Below are positions 23,866 through 33,449 of a stretch of DNA of 64,000 nucleotides, piece after piece. The first letter of the stretch is position 1, and every line of letters starts with the position of its first letter. Below the pieces are notes generated by a model. The model did not search any database. It saw nothing but the letters and a program-made list of their open reading frames with translations, and was not told where the DNA came from. The position numbers and the translations under genes were made by a program. Source of the DNA: Aminobacter carboxidus (GTDB lineage: Bacteria > Pseudomonadota > Alphaproteobacteria > Rhizobiales > Rhizobiaceae); assembly GCF_014863355.1 (NCBI RefSeq), contig NZ_JACZEP010000006.1, positions 62,001-126,000 on the forward strand. The letters run 5' to 3'.

Positions 23866-24760
23866 GGCGCCGCTTGCCCCCGAATTCGAGATAAGCCCAG
23901 GGCACGACGACGATGACAACCGACAGCAGCATCATCGTCGAGGCGGCGAAGCCCTGCCCCAGATTCTGCGCCAGGAACATGTAGTTGTAGACGTATTTGG
24001 CCGGCACTTCGGAAGCGATGCCGGGGCCGCCGCTGGTCTGGGCGACAACGAGGTCGTAGACCTTGACGATGCCGCTGGCGATGATGACCAACGTGGTCAC
24101 AAGCACCGGCCGCATCATCGGGATGACGATGAAGACATAGGTCTTCCAGGTCGGGATGCCGTCGACGCGCGCCGCCTTCCAGATGTCGCCGTCAATGCCG
24201 CGCAGGCCGGCCAGCATCAGGCACATGATCAGCCCGGTGCCCTGCCACAGCCCGGCGATCAGGATGCCGTAGATGACGATGTCGGCATTGTAGAGCGGGT
24301 CGAAGGTGAAGCTCTCCCAGCCGAGATTGCGCACCACCTGCTGGATGCCGAAGTTTGGATTGAGGATCCACTGCCACGCCAGGCCGGTGACGATGAAGGA
24401 CAGCGCGAATGGGTAGAGAAAGATGGTGCGGAAGGTGTTCTCGAAACGGATCTTCTGGTCCATCAGGGCCGCCAGCAGGAAGCCGATGACCAGCGAAAAG
24501 ACCAGCGTGCAGACGCCGTAGATAGCGAGGTTCTCGACCGCCACCAGCCAGCGCGGCGTCGCCCACAGGCGCTCATACTGGTCGAAGCCGACGAAGCTGG
24601 CACGGGGCAGCAGCTTGGAGTTGGTGAAGGAATAAAACACCGTCCACGCCGTGCCGCCGACAAAAATGACCAGCGCGGTCAGGATCATCGGGATCGAGGC
24701 GATCTTGGCATTCAGGTTGCGAAACAACCTGAATGGTCGGCCCGCATGCATCGGTGTCAT
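23858..24760 (-). CDS. Carbohydrate ABC transporter permease (MalF type)
   Basis: The 300-residue protein has six membrane helices beginning at ASIPMILTALVIFVGGTAWTVFYS, and the permease EAA loop IWKAARVDGIPTWKTYVF. I prefer ATG 24760 (MTPMHAGRP) over the open start at 24790 because family sequence starts with the basic segment just before the first helix; this is not certain. A strong hairpin lies between this gene and the binding-protein gene. Confidence 0.88.
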   Translation of the reverse strand: MTPMHAGRPFRLFRNLNAKIASIPMILTALVIFVGGTAWTVFYSFTNSKLLPRASFVGFDQYERLWATPRWLVAVENLAIYGVCTLVFSLVIGFLLAALMDQKIRFENTFRTIFLYPFALSFIVTGLAWQWILNPNFGIQQVVRNLGWESFTFDPLYNADIVIYGILIAGLWQGTGLIMCLMLAGLRGIDGDIWKAARVDGIPTWKTYVFIVIPMMRPVLVTTLVIIASGIVKVYDLVVAQTSGGPGIASEVPAKYVYNYMFLAQNLGQGFAASTMMLLSVVIVVVPWAYLEFGGKRRHG

Positions 24761-24791
24761 TGGTCGGCACCCATCCGGATCGTCAGCCAAT

Positions 24792-24821
24792 CTGCCGGTC
24801 CCGACATGTCGGGGCCGGCAG
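24792..24821. promoter_or_regulatory. Intercistronic hairpin after the binding-protein gene
   Basis: CTGCCGGTCCCGACA and TGTCGGGGCCGGCAG form a 15-bp stem with one wobble and no spacer. No T-run follows. Such hairpins between a binding-protein gene and permease genes usually protect the upstream message or reduce read-through, giving more binding protein than permease. Confidence 0.6.
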
Positions 24822-24886
24822 AACGCCGCTGACAGGACTGCAGCATCTCAGGCAGGGACCGGGTCGGGAAGCCCGGACGTCCTTGC

Positions 24887-26125
24887 CTAATCCGCAGCGG
24901 CGATGATTTCGGCAAAGCGTTTCTGCGCGTCTTCTGCCGAAAGCTCCTTGTTGGCGAAGAACTCGACGAACAGATCATTGATCTGGGTCACGCCATCGGC
25001 CGACATCAACTGGTCGGGCGCCGGGATGATGTTGCCCTTGGCGAGGATTTCGAGCCCCTTCTTCATGCAGTCGTTGGCGGCGTTCAGGTCGACGTCGCCA
25101 CGCACCGGCAGCGAACCCTTCTTGAGGTTGAAGGCAACCTGGGTCGCCGGCGACAGCATCACCGAGGCAAGCGCTTCCTGTGCCTTGGCCTTTTCAGGAT
25201 CGGTCTGCTTGGGGAAATAGAAGGCATCGCCCCCGGTCGAGATGATCTCGTTGACGCCGAGGCCGGGCAGGCAGGTGTAGTCCTTGCCGGCAACCTGGCC
25301 GGCGACCTGGAACTCGCCCTGGGCCCAGTCGCCCATGATCTGTCCGCCGGCCTTGCCGCTGATCACCATGCTGGTGGCCTGGTTCCATTCCTGGACGTTG
25401 GACTTGGCCGACATGTTGCGCGCCTGGTCGGCGGCAGCAAAGACCTTGGCCAGTTCGGGGCCGGCGGCCAGTGTAGCGTCCTTGTCGCCGAACACCTTCT
25501 GGAAGGTCTCAGGCCCGGCAAGCGCAACGAGGATGACCTGGAAGGCTAGCGTCGTCTGCCAGGGCTGCTGGCCGATGGCGAGCGGCACGATGCCGGCCTT
25601 TTCCAGCGCCGGGGCCGCCGCGACGAACTCGTCCCAGTTCTTCGGCACCGCTACTCCGGCGTCGGCAAAGGCCTTGTTGGACAACCACAGCCACTGCTGC
25701 GAATGGATGTTGACCGGCACGCAATAGATCTTGCCGTCCAGCGTGCAGCCGTCGAGCAGGCTCTTGGGGTGGATGAGCTTTGTCCAGCCCTCCTTCTCGG
25801 CCAGCTCGGTGAAATCGCGCATCAATCCGGCCTGGACGAGCTCTTCCGCCTGGCGGCCGTGATTGAACTGGGTCGCGCCCATCGGATCGCCGCCGGTGAT
25901 GCGGCCAATCATGATCGGGCGGGCGATGTCGCCGGAACCGGCGATGGCACCGTCGACCCATTTGTTGCCGGTGGCGTCGAAGGCCTTGGCGAGTTCGGCG
26001 ACTGCTGCCGCTTCGCCGCCCGATGTCCACCAGTGCGTCACTTCGAGATCGGTCGCGGAGGCCGAACTGGCAGCCGCAAACACGACACCCGCTGCAAATG
26101 CAGCTGTCGTCAGCCTATAACGCAT
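24887..26125 (-). CDS. Sugar ABC transporter substrate-binding protein
   Basis: The 412-residue periplasmic protein has a Sec signal (MRYRLTTAAFAAGVVFAAASSASA) and a family-1 extracellular solute-binding fold opening LEVTHWWTSGGEAAAVAELA. The Trp pair and GDPMGATQFNHGR region resemble binding proteins for mono- or oligosaccharides. GGGAGGAG sits before ATG 26125, and a LacI-type operator copy lies 16 bp upstream of the start. It is the first gene of the seven-kilobase sugar operon running to 19899. The sugar is not determined. Confidence 0.9.
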   Translation of the reverse strand: MRYRLTTAAFAAGVVFAAASSASATDLEVTHWWTSGGEAAAVAELAKAFDATGNKWVDGAIAGSGDIARPIMIGRITGGDPMGATQFNHGRQAEELVQAGLMRDFTELAEKEGWTKLIHPKSLLDGCTLDGKIYCVPVNIHSQQWLWLSNKAFADAGVAVPKNWDEFVAAAPALEKAGIVPLAIGQQPWQTTLAFQVILVALAGPETFQKVFGDKDATLAAGPELAKVFAAADQARNMSAKSNVQEWNQATSMVISGKAGGQIMGDWAQGEFQVAGQVAGKDYTCLPGLGVNEIISTGGDAFYFPKQTDPEKAKAQEALASVMLSPATQVAFNLKKGSLPVRGDVDLNAANDCMKKGLEILAKGNIIPAPDQLMSADGVTQINDLFVEFFANKELSAEDAQKRFAEIIAAAD

Positions 26126-26140
26126 CGTGCTCCTCCCTGA

Positions 26141-26156
26141 ATCTGAAACGTTACAG
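26141..26156. promoter_or_regulatory. LacI-type operator, copy 1
   Basis: ATCTGAAACGTTACAG occurs here, directly before the binding-protein gene. The inner CTGAAACGTTACAG is a palindrome with one mismatched pair and a central CG, as is usual for LacI-family sites. An identical 16-bp copy lies at 26395. Confidence 0.75.
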
Positions 26157-26394
26157 GTCTAGACGTTATGCGATGTTTTTCGATGCCGCAATGGGTCCCG
26201 GCGATTTTCTTCGTGGCCCGAACTAATGCACCGCCCCCTGGATGCCGCGGCAAGTTTCGGCACGCCCCGCCGCATTGCAGCATTTCCAAGCAAAATTTGC
26301 AGATGAATCAACGACCGCCACCCGTGCTGCAACGCACCGCGCCAGGCCATGGCGCAGCGCCAACCGAACCCAAAGTTTGGCGCGTAATAGCACA

Positions 26395-26410
26395 ATCTGA
26401 AACGTTACAG
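26395..26410. promoter_or_regulatory. LacI-type operator, copy 2
   Basis: This is an exact copy of the 16-bp sequence at 26141, 254 bp away and 79 bp before the lacI-type gene. Two identical operators on the same intergenic region could let one tetramer loop the DNA and repress both divergent genes. The remainder of 26157-26394 shows no gene. Confidence 0.75.
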
Positions 26411-26488
26411 TTATTGTGGTAAAAGCTTGCAAGATCCATCATGCAAATGCGATATGCGCCGAGCAGATAATATGGCGGGGCAACGGCC

Positions 26489-27544
26489 ATGAACGACAAG
26501 ACACCGCCGGACGAAAGTGCCGAGCAGGCCGCAAGCGCAGAGGCCAATCCGCCGACGCTGAAGACCATCGCCTTCATGACCGGCCTCGGCGTCACCACGG
26601 TGTCGCGGGCGCTCAAGGACGCGCCCGAAATCGGCGCAGCGACCAGGCAGCGGGTGCAGCTCGTTGCCCGCCAGATCGGCTACCGGCCCAACCGCGCCGG
26701 CGTGCGCCTGCGCACCGGCAAGACCAATGTCATCAGCCTGGTGCTCAACACGGAAGAGCAGATCGGCGGCTTCGTTTCCGACCTTATCTATGGCATCTCA
26801 GAGGCCCTGGCGCAGACGCCCTACCATCTCGTCGTTACGCCCTATTCGCGCAACAACGATCCGCTCGAGCCGGTGCGTTATGTCGTCGAGACGGCGTCGG
26901 CCGACGGCGTCATCATCTCGCGCACCGAGCCCGACGACAAACGCGTGCGCTACATGACCGAGCGTGGCATGCCGTTCGCCACCCATGGCCGCACCCATAT
27001 GGGCATCGACCACCCGTTCCACGATTTCGACAACCACGCCTATTCGGTCGAGGCGGTGAAGACGCTCGCCGCCCTCGGGCGAAAACGTCTGGCGCTGCTG
27101 GCACCGCCGTCGAACCTCAGCTACTTCAGGCACATGCGCGACGGCTTCGCCGATGCCTTGATGGAGCACGGCTTGAGTGAAGTGCCGTTTCCCACGGCCA
27201 CCGTCGACCACTCGATCGAAGACATCCGCGCCGTCACCGCCGAGCTGATGCGCCGGCCGAACCGCCCCGACGGTTTCGTCAGCGGCGCTGGCGCCGGCAC
27301 GTTTGCGCTGGTGGCCGGTGTCGAGGACGCCGGTTTCAGGGTCGGCGAGGATGTCGACATCGTCTCCAAGCAGTCGTCAAAACTGCTGCATCTGCTTCGG
27401 CCGCAACTCTATGTCGTCAACGAGGATGTGCGCCTGGCCGGCGCGGAGCTGGCCCGCGCCGTGCTCGGCCGCATCGCCGGCCGCGACGTCGCCTCGCTGC
27501 AGAGCCTCAGCAAGCCGAGCGCCGTAGAAGCCTACGAGGCTTAG
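26489..27544 (+). CDS. LacI family transcriptional regulator of the divergent sugar operon
   Basis: The 351-residue protein has a helix-turn-helix at about residues 24-45 (LKTIAFMTGLGVTTVSRALKD), the hinge IGYRPNRAGVRLRTGK and a periplasmic-binding-protein-like effector domain (TNVISLVLN, GFVSGAGAG). The first 20 residues are a variable acidic extension. Divergent orientation and the two operator copies make it the likely repressor of the operon 26125-19899 and of itself. Its stop overlaps the convergent gnd stop by three to four bases. Confidence 0.9.
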   Translation: MNDKTPPDESAEQAASAEANPPTLKTIAFMTGLGVTTVSRALKDAPEIGAATRQRVQLVARQIGYRPNRAGVRLRTGKTNVISLVLNTEEQIGGFVSDLIYGISEALAQTPYHLVVTPYSRNNDPLEPVRYVVETASADGVIISRTEPDDKRVRYMTERGMPFATHGRTHMGIDHPFHDFDNHAYSVEAVKTLAALGRKRLALLAPPSNLSYFRHMRDGFADALMEHGLSEVPFPTATVDHSIEDIRAVTAELMRRPNRPDGFVSGAGAGTFALVAGVEDAGFRVGEDVDIVSKQSSKLLHLLRPQLYVVNEDVRLAGAELARAVLGRIAGRDVASLQSLSKPSAVEAYEA

Positions 27545-28959
27545 CTGCTGCTACCCCACGGGCCATGGTGCGCGCCCGGCGCATCGATGCGTTCGAAGCC
27601 GTGGGCGCCGAAGAAGTCGCGCTGCGCCTGGGTGAGGTCGGTCGATCCGCGGCCCTGGCGATAGGCGTCGAAATAGGCGAGCGCCGAGGACAGCGCCGGC
27701 ACTGGCAGTCCGGCCTCGGCGGCACGGGCAACGATCCGGCGCAACGAGGGATGGGCCTTGCCCATCATCTCGACGAAGGCCGGCACCATCAAAAGATTGG
27801 TCGACGGATCGGCCTTGCCGAAGGCTTCGGCGATAGTGTCAAGGAACTGCGAGCGGATGATGCAGCCGGCGCGCCAGATCTTGGCGATCGTCGGCATCGG
27901 CAGGTTCCAGCCAAACTCCCTGGAAGCGCCCGCCATCACCGCAAAGCCCTGGGCATAGGCGGCGATCTTGCCGGCAAACAATGCGAGCTCGAGGTCGCCT
28001 AGCACCTCGTCCTTGTCGCCGGCGAACTTGAGCGTGTTGGCGCCATAGGCCTTCTCGGCCGCCAGCCGCTCGTCCTTCATCGACGACAGCACGCGCGCCG
28101 CGACCGCCGCCTCGATCGCCGTCGCCGGGATGCCGAGCTGCTGCGCCTCGATGACCGACCATTTGCCGGTGCCCTTCTGCCCGGCCCGGTCGAGGATGAT
28201 GTCGACCACCGGGCGCCCGGTCTTGGGGTCATCAGCTTCGAGCACGCTCGCCGTGATCTCGATCAGATAGGATTCGAGGCGGCCCTTGTTCCAGCCGGCG
28301 AAAACAGGTGCGATCTCCTTCGGCTTCATGCCAAGCCCATCGCGCAGGATGCCGTAGATCTCGGCGATCATCTGCATGTCGGCATATTCGATGCCGTTGT
28401 GGATCGTCTTGACGAAATGACCGGCACCGTCGGTGCCGAGCCATGCGGCGCAGGGCTCGCCCTTATACTTGGCCGAAATCGCGGTCAGCACACCTTCGAC
28501 GCGGCTGTAGGATTCAGGCGTGCCGCCGACCATGATCGAAGGGCCGTGACGCGCGCCCTCCTCACCACCCGAAACGCCCATGCCGATGAAGGTCAGGCCG
28601 GACCCGTCGAGCTCCTTGAAGCGGCGCATGGTGTCGCGGAAATTCGCATTGCCGGCATCGATGATGATGTCGTTGGCCGACATGACGCCGCACAGTGCTG
28701 CGATCTGTTCGTCGACTGGGGTGCCCGCCAGCACCATGATGATGACGGGGCGCGGCGGCCGGATGGCGGCGGTCAGCTCTTCGATCGAGGCGCAAGGCAC
28801 CACCATGTCGCGCAGCGCGCCAGCCGATTCGACGAACGCCTGGGTGCGGGCCGGCGTGCGGTTGAAGACGGCGATGCGGTGGCCCTTTTCGGCGATGTTG
28901 AGCGCCAGGTTCGAGCCCATCGTGCCCAATCCGATCAGTCCGATTTCGGCTTTTTCCAT
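27541..28959 (-). CDS. gnd: 6-phosphogluconate dehydrogenase, decarboxylating (NADP-dependent)
   Basis: The 472-residue enzyme converts 6-phosphogluconate to ribulose 5-phosphate in the pentose phosphate pathway. Visible are the NADP site IGLIGLGTMGSNLALN, the substrate loop GMGVSGGEEGARHGPSIM, the catalytic Lys/Asn motif FVKTIHNGIEYADMQMIAE and the C-terminal tail. The length equals E. coli Gnd (468). I chose ATG 28959 because AGGA lies nine bases upstream; an ATG at 28968 directly abuts that sequence. Confidence 0.95.
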   Translation of the reverse strand: MEKAEIGLIGLGTMGSNLALNIAEKGHRIAVFNRTPARTQAFVESAGALRDMVVPCASIEELTAAIRPPRPVIIMVLAGTPVDEQIAALCGVMSANDIIIDAGNANFRDTMRRFKELDGSGLTFIGMGVSGGEEGARHGPSIMVGGTPESYSRVEGVLTAISAKYKGEPCAAWLGTDGAGHFVKTIHNGIEYADMQMIAEIYGILRDGLGMKPKEIAPVFAGWNKGRLESYLIEITASVLEADDPKTGRPVVDIILDRAGQKGTGKWSVIEAQQLGIPATAIEAAVAARVLSSMKDERLAAEKAYGANTLKFAGDKDEVLGDLELALFAGKIAAYAQGFAVMAGASREFGWNLPMPTIAKIWRAGCIIRSQFLDTIAEAFGKADPSTNLLMVPAFVEMMGKAHPSLRRIVARAAEAGLPVPALSSALAYFDAYRQGRGSTDLTQAQRDFFGAHGFERIDAPGAHHGPWGSSS

Positions 28960-29094
28960 GGTCGCCATTCCTGTCTGCTGATTGCGGTCTTCGAAAGTCG
29001 CGGCATGATTGACCGCGCCCGTGGCAAGGTCAACTCGCCACCCGGCGTGCCTCGTTGCCAGGCGATCAACTCGTCGTGGCCTGACCTTGCGTCA

Positions 29095-29535
29095 TCAATC
29101 CTTGCGGCGGCGGCCGTAAAGCTCGAGCCGGTGATGGACGATGTCATAGCCGAGCTGGCGGGCGATTTCCTGCTGCAGCTGCTCGATGCGGTCGGAGCGG
29201 AATTCGATGACGTCGCCGGTGTCCATGTCGATCAGGTGATCGTGATGATCACCGCCGGCCTGCTCGAATCGCGACGGCCCGCCTTCGAAGGCGTGGCGGT
29301 GGATCGCCCCCATTTCCTCGAGCAATTTCATTGTCCGGTAGACCGTCGACAGCGAGATGCTCTTGTCGATCGTCTCGGCGCGGCGGAAGATCTCGAGCGC
29401 GTCGGGATGGTCTTCCGTCTCGCCCAGTATGTTCAGGATGATCTTACGCGGACGGGTGATGCGGATGCCCGCCTTGCGCAGCGCCTTTTCGTAATCGGGC
29501 TTCTTTGAAACAGGCTTTGTCGCGGTCTTCGTCAT
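29095..29535 (-). CDS. fur: Fur family metalloregulator (Fur/Mur type)
   Basis: The 146-residue protein has the Fur winged helix ([39 protein letters not shown]) and a metal site in [19 protein letters not shown]. No CxxC zinc pair is present, as in rhizobial Fur/Mur proteins. In rhizobia this family member is often Mur, repressing sitABCD with Mn(II). The sitABCD operon with palindromic promoter sites begins 1.2 kb away, so such a role is plausible. I cannot separate Fur from Mur by sequence alone. Confidence 0.85.
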   Translation of the reverse strand: MTKTATKPVSKKPDYEKALRKAGIRITRPRKIILNILGETEDHPDALEIFRRAETIDKSISLSTVYRTMKLLEEMGAIHRHAFEGGPSRFEQAGGDHHDHLIDMDTGDVIEFRSDRIEQLQQEIARQLGYDIVHHRLELYGRRRKD

Positions 29536-29720
29536 GGCGCGACTATGTGCCAGATGACACCCAGTTGCAAAAGATTATCTATGCGTTCATCCCCAGATGA
29601 ACTGCGAGGCGCACCGTGGGCGCCAGTGAGAAAACAAGCCGGCTTCAGACCACGGCCCCTTGGCTTCGCAGCAAAATGAGGTAGTTGGGTAGCAATACTT
29701 TAGCGGCTTTGAACCAAACA

Positions 29721-30488
29721 ATGTCCACGCCCCTGCTTCTCATCAATCTTGACCGGTCGAAGGATCGCCTGGCGGCTGTCGAAGCCAGTGCGGCAGAACT
29801 GGGGCTGGACATCACCCGCATCGCCGCCGTCAACGGCAGTACCCTGAGTGCGGAGCAGCGCAGCGTGCTTGATGAAGCGCGTTTCCATGAAATCTGCGGC
29901 AAGACGGTGCTCGACGCAGAGATCGGCTGTTACCTCAGTCATCTCCAGGCGATCAGACACATTGCCGAGGGCGAGGACGAAATCGGCGTGGTGCTGGAGG
30001 ACGACGTCCAATTCACGGCGGATTTTTCCGCTGTCATCGACGAACTCGCCTGTATCAAGGGTTGGGATGTCGTAAAGCTGGTCAATCATCGGACGACCGC
30101 CTTCCTGCGTCGCCTGCCGCTCGGCAATGGCTATGCGCTGGGCCGCTGTGTCCACGGCTCGCTCGGCAGCGCCGCCGCATATGCCGTCAGGCGCGATGCC
30201 GCGCGGCGGCTTGTGACCTCGTTGCGTCCAATGGTCATGCAGTTCGACGTCGAACTCGAGCGTGGATGGGCGCACGGCACAGCGCTGTTTACCCTCGACA
30301 AGCCCCTGGTCGAGCTGACCCGCGCGCCAAGCGTCATCGAAGGCTCCGGTCAGAGACGCATCAAGTTTCCGCTGAGGCGCCGCTGGCACACCGGCATCTT
30401 CCGGACGCTCAACTATTTCCGCTGCGCAGCCTATGCGCTGACGCCCAGTGCTCTCACCAGAACCATCGACGTCCCGCCGCGCGGCTGA
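29721..30488 (+). CDS. Glycosyltransferase family 25 protein (LPS-type)
   Basis: The 255-residue cytoplasmic enzyme begins PLLLINLDRSKDRLAAVEA, followed by AEIGCYLSHLQAIRHI and GVVLEDDVQFTADF; EDDV is the GT25 metal-binding DxD-type motif. Family members transfer galactose or glucose to lipooligosaccharide. The middle segment AVRRDAARRLVTSL fits the acceptor side. ATG 29721 opens the conserved sequence. It stands alone between fur and sitA, with somewhat lower GC upstream, and no other surface-sugar gene is near. Confidence 0.85.
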   Translation: MSTPLLLINLDRSKDRLAAVEASAAELGLDITRIAAVNGSTLSAEQRSVLDEARFHEICGKTVLDAEIGCYLSHLQAIRHIAEGEDEIGVVLEDDVQFTADFSAVIDELACIKGWDVVKLVNHRTTAFLRRLPLGNGYALGRCVHGSLGSAAAYAVRRDAARRLVTSLRPMVMQFDVELERGWAHGTALFTLDKPLVELTRAPSVIEGSGQRRIKFPLRRRWHTGIFRTLNYFRCAAYALTPSALTRTIDVPPRG

Positions 30489-30617
30489 CAAGCTGCACCG
30501 TCCGAAGCCACCCGCGCCTTCCCTTTCCGCTTTTGGGGAGAAGAGGCGGCCGTGCGCGTTATGCGGCGCAAGCGAAGCCACCCAAGCGTCGGCATGACGG
30601 TCGCATCATCATGCTAC

Positions 30618-30639
30618 TTGCAAACGATTTGCAATTGCA
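30618..30639. promoter_or_regulatory. Probable Fur/Mur-type metal-responsive site upstream of sitA
   Basis: TTGCAAA (30618-30624) and TTTGCAA (30628-30634) are perfect inverted repeats three bases apart. They overlap a second perfect palindrome TGCAATTGCA (30630-30639). AT-rich GCAA palindromes upstream of sit operons are the known type of manganese-responsive site in rhizobia. It lies 80 bp before the sitA start. The rest of 30489-30617 is non-coding. Confidence 0.7.
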
Positions 30640-30719
30640 TTGACAATGTGCCGACGTGCCATTAGGTAAGGCATCGTATCTGCCGCCCGTTCGGCGCGGC
30701 TTTCTCGGACGGGATTTCC

Positions 30720-31628
30720 ATGACAGCGTTTCGCACTACCCTTGCCGCCATCGCCATGTTGGGGGCCATGCTCGGACTTTCGGCCTGCTCCCAGGAGAGC
30801 GAGGCCGGCGGCAAGATGAAGGTGGTCACCACCTTTACCGTGATCGCCGACATCGCCCGCAACGTAGCCGGCGACGCGGCCGAGGTGGAATCGATCACCA
30901 AGCCCAATGCCGAGATTCACAACTACCAGCCGACGCCGGGCGATATCTTGCGCGCCCAGAAGGCCGACCTGGTGCTGTGGAACGGGCTGAACCTCGAATT
31001 GTGGTTCGAAAAGTTCTTCGAAAATCTCGACGGCGTGACGCAGGCCGTTGTCTCGGACGGCGTCGTGCCGATGGGCATCGCCGAGGGGCCCTACACCGGC
31101 AAGCCCAATCCGCATGCATGGATGTCGCCCGAGGCAGCGCTGATCTATGTCGAAAACATCCGCAAGGCCTTCGCCGCCAAGGATCCAAAGAATGCCGAGA
31201 TCTACGCCAAGAACGCCGCCGCTTATGCGGAAAAGATCAGGGCAACCGTGGCGCCGATCCACACGGCGATCGAGACTATCCCCGAGCAGCGGCGCTGGCT
31301 CGCCACCAGCGAAGGCGCGTTCTCCTATCTGGCGCGCGACTTCGGCCTGAAGGAAGTCTATCTTTGGCCGATCAACGCCGACCAGCAAGGTACCCCCCAG
31401 CAGGTGCGCAAGGTGATCGACCTCGTCAAGGCCAACAGCATTCCCGCCGTGTTCAGCGAAAGCACCGTGTCGTCGAAGCCTGCCGAGCAGGTCGCGCGGG
31501 AGACCGGCGCGAAGTATGGCGGCGTGCTGTATGTCGACTCGTTGAGCGACGCCACCGGCCCGGTGCCGACCTATCTCGATCTGCTCAGCGTCACCACCCA
31601 GACCATCGTCAAGGGGCTCGCCCAATGA
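30720..31628 (+). CDS. sitA: Mn/Fe ABC transporter substrate-binding lipoprotein SitA
   Basis: The 302-residue protein is a cluster A-I metal-binding protein (ZnuA/PsaA family). A lipobox LSAC ends the signal (Cys23), although alphaproteobacterial SitA proteins are not always lipidated. Metal ligands are seen at His in [14 protein letters not shown] and [10 protein letters not shown], then Glu/Asp near SEGAFSYL and YVDSLSD. It captures Mn(II) or Fe(II) in the periplasm. The stop overlaps the sitB start. Confidence 0.92.
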   Translation: MTAFRTTLAAIAMLGAMLGLSACSQESEAGGKMKVVTTFTVIADIARNVAGDAAEVESITKPNAEIHNYQPTPGDILRAQKADLVLWNGLNLELWFEKFFENLDGVTQAVVSDGVVPMGIAEGPYTGKPNPHAWMSPEAALIYVENIRKAFAAKDPKNAEIYAKNAAAYAEKIRATVAPIHTAIETIPEQRRWLATSEGAFSYLARDFGLKEVYLWPINADQQGTPQQVRKVIDLVKANSIPAVFSESTVSSKPAEQVARETGAKYGGVLYVDSLSDATGPVPTYLDLLSVTTQTIVKGLAQ

Positions 31629-32539
31629 ACGTGCCGCTGAAAGGCCGCCGCGCCACCACGGCACAGGGCGGCGACGGCCTGCGTGTCGACAACATCTCGG
31701 TGACCTACCGCAACGGCCATACCGCCCTGCGCAACGCCTCCTTTGCCATTCCGCGCGGCACCATCACAGCACTTGTCGGCGTCAACGGCAGCGGCAAGTC
31801 GACCCTGTTCAAGTCGATCATGGGGTTCGTGCCGCTCGCGTCAGGCAGCGTCTCGATCTTCGGCGAGCCGGCGCGCGAGGCGCTGAAGAAGAACCTCGTC
31901 GCCTATGTGCCGCAGAGCGAGGATGTCGACTGGAACTTTCCGGTGCTGGTCGAAGACGTGGTCATGATGGGTCGCTACGGCCACATGAATTTCTTCCGCA
32001 TGACCCGTGCAGTCGACCGCGAGGCGGTGGACGCAGCCCTTGAGCGCGTCGGCATGGCCGACTTCCGTAAGCGCCAGATCGGCGAGCTGTCGGGCGGGCA
32101 GAAGAAGCGCGTCTTCCTGGCCCGCGCGCTGGCCCAGGAAGGCCAGATCATCCTGCTCGACGAACCCTTCACCGGCGTCGACGTGCGCACCGAAGAAGCG
32201 ATTATCACGCTGCTGCAGGGCCTGCGCGACGAAGGCCGGGTGATGCTGGTGTCGACGCACAATCTCGGTTCGGTGCCGCGTTTCTGCGACCGCGCCGTGC
32301 TGGTCAACCGGACCGTGCTGGCCGCTGGACTTACGGCCGAAACCTTCACCAAGGCCAATCTCGAAAAGGCCTTCGGCGGCGTGCTGCGCCAGTTCATACT
32401 TGGCGGCGCCGAGTTGCACGACGATGCCGACACGCGCCAAGTGACTGTCTTGACCGACGACGAACGCCCCTTCGTCATCTATGGCGACGGCAACGGTAAT
32501 GACGAGGCCGCGGCCAAGAAGGGCGGGCGCCGGAAATGA
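31625..32539 (+). CDS. sitB: Mn/Fe ABC transporter ATPase SitB
   Basis: The 304-residue ATPase starts at 31625, overlapping the sitA stop (ATGA). It has Walker [11 protein letters not shown]-loop [12 protein letters not shown], signature ELSGGQKKR, Walker [13 protein letters not shown] and switch STHNLGSV. The C-terminal 55 residues are a charged extension ending KKGGRRK beyond the normal ATPase core, as seen in some rhizobial SitB. It drives SitC/SitD. Confidence 0.92.
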   Translation: MNVPLKGRRATTAQGGDGLRVDNISVTYRNGHTALRNASFAIPRGTITALVGVNGSGKSTLFKSIMGFVPLASGSVSIFGEPAREALKKNLVAYVPQSEDVDWNFPVLVEDVVMMGRYGHMNFFRMTRAVDREAVDAALERVGMADFRKRQIGELSGGQKKRVFLARALAQEGQIILLDEPFTGVDVRTEEAIITLLQGLRDEGRVMLVSTHNLGSVPRFCDRAVLVNRTVLAAGLTAETFTKANLEKAFGGVLRQFILGGAELHDDADTRQVTVLTDDERPFVIYGDGNGNDEAAAKKGGRRK

Positions 32540-33396
32540 TCGCCATGCTCCTGGAGCCGTTCGGCTACGGCTACATGCTTAACGCCATGTGGGTCTCGGC
32601 CCTTGTCGGCGGCGTCTGCGCCTTCCTCTCGGCCTATCTGATGCTCAAGGGCTGGTCACTGATCGGTGACGCTCTTTCGCATTCGATCGTGCCTGGCGTC
32701 GCTGGCGCCTACATGCTCGGCCTGCCCTTCGCGCTCGGCGCGTTCCTGTCAGGCGGGCTGGCCGCTGGCGCGATGCTGTTTTTGAACCAGCGCACCAAGC
32801 TCAAGGAAGACGCCATCATCGGGCTGATCTTCACCTCGTTCTTCGGGCTTGGCCTGTTCATGATCTCGCTGTCGCCGGCCTCGGTGAACATCCAGACCAT
32901 CGTGCTCGGCAACATCCTGGCGATCACACCTTCCGACACGCTGCAGCTGGTGCTGATCGGTGGCATTTCGCTGGCCATCCTGCTTGCCAAGTGGAAGGAC
33001 CTGATGGTCGCCTTTTTCGACGAGAACCATGCACGTTCGATCGGCCTCAAGCCCGATCTGCTCAAGGTGCTGTTCTTCATGCTGCTGTCGGCCTCGACGG
33101 TCGCGGCCTTGCAGACGGTTGGCGCGTTCCTGGTCATCGCCATGGTGGTGACACCAGGGGCCACCGCCTATCTGCTCACCGACCGCTTCCCCCGGCTGAT
33201 CATGATCAGCGTCGCCATCGGCTCGATCACCAGCTTCGTCGGCGCCTATGCCAGCTACTTCCTTGACGGCGCCACTGGCGGCATCATCGTTGTGGCGCAG
33301 ACGCTGATCTTCCTGATCGCGTTTGTCCTCGCACCCAAGCACGGGTTGCTGGCGGCACGGCGGCGGGCGCGCCTGGAACTGGAGGCGGGGGTATGA
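32536..33396 (+). CDS. sitC: Mn/Fe ABC transporter permease SitC
   Basis: The 286-residue integral membrane protein is an ABC-3 family permease with about eight hydrophobic segments. [19 protein letters not shown] and [23 protein letters not shown] are family signatures. It starts four bases before the sitB stop, so translation is coupled. It forms a channel with SitD. Confidence 0.92.
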   Translation: MIAMLLEPFGYGYMLNAMWVSALVGGVCAFLSAYLMLKGWSLIGDALSHSIVPGVAGAYMLGLPFALGAFLSGGLAAGAMLFLNQRTKLKEDAIIGLIFTSFFGLGLFMISLSPASVNIQTIVLGNILAITPSDTLQLVLIGGISLAILLAKWKDLMVAFFDENHARSIGLKPDLLKVLFFMLLSASTVAALQTVGAFLVIAMVVTPGATAYLLTDRFPRLIMISVAIGSITSFVGAYASYFLDGATGGIIVVAQTLIFLIAFVLAPKHGLLAARRRARLELEAGV

Positions 33397-33449
33397 TGAT
33401 GGGTCTCATTTCTTCCCACCCCGCTCTGGCCTGCTTGGTGCAGCCATGA
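33393..33449 (+). other. Eighteen-codon bridging frame between sitC and sitD
   Basis: ATG 33393 overlaps the sitC stop and the frame ends with TGA at 33447-33449, which overlaps the sitD ATG at 33446. It could carry ribosomes across the 50-bp gap and couple translation of the two permeases. It is too short to claim as a gene. Confidence 0.3.
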
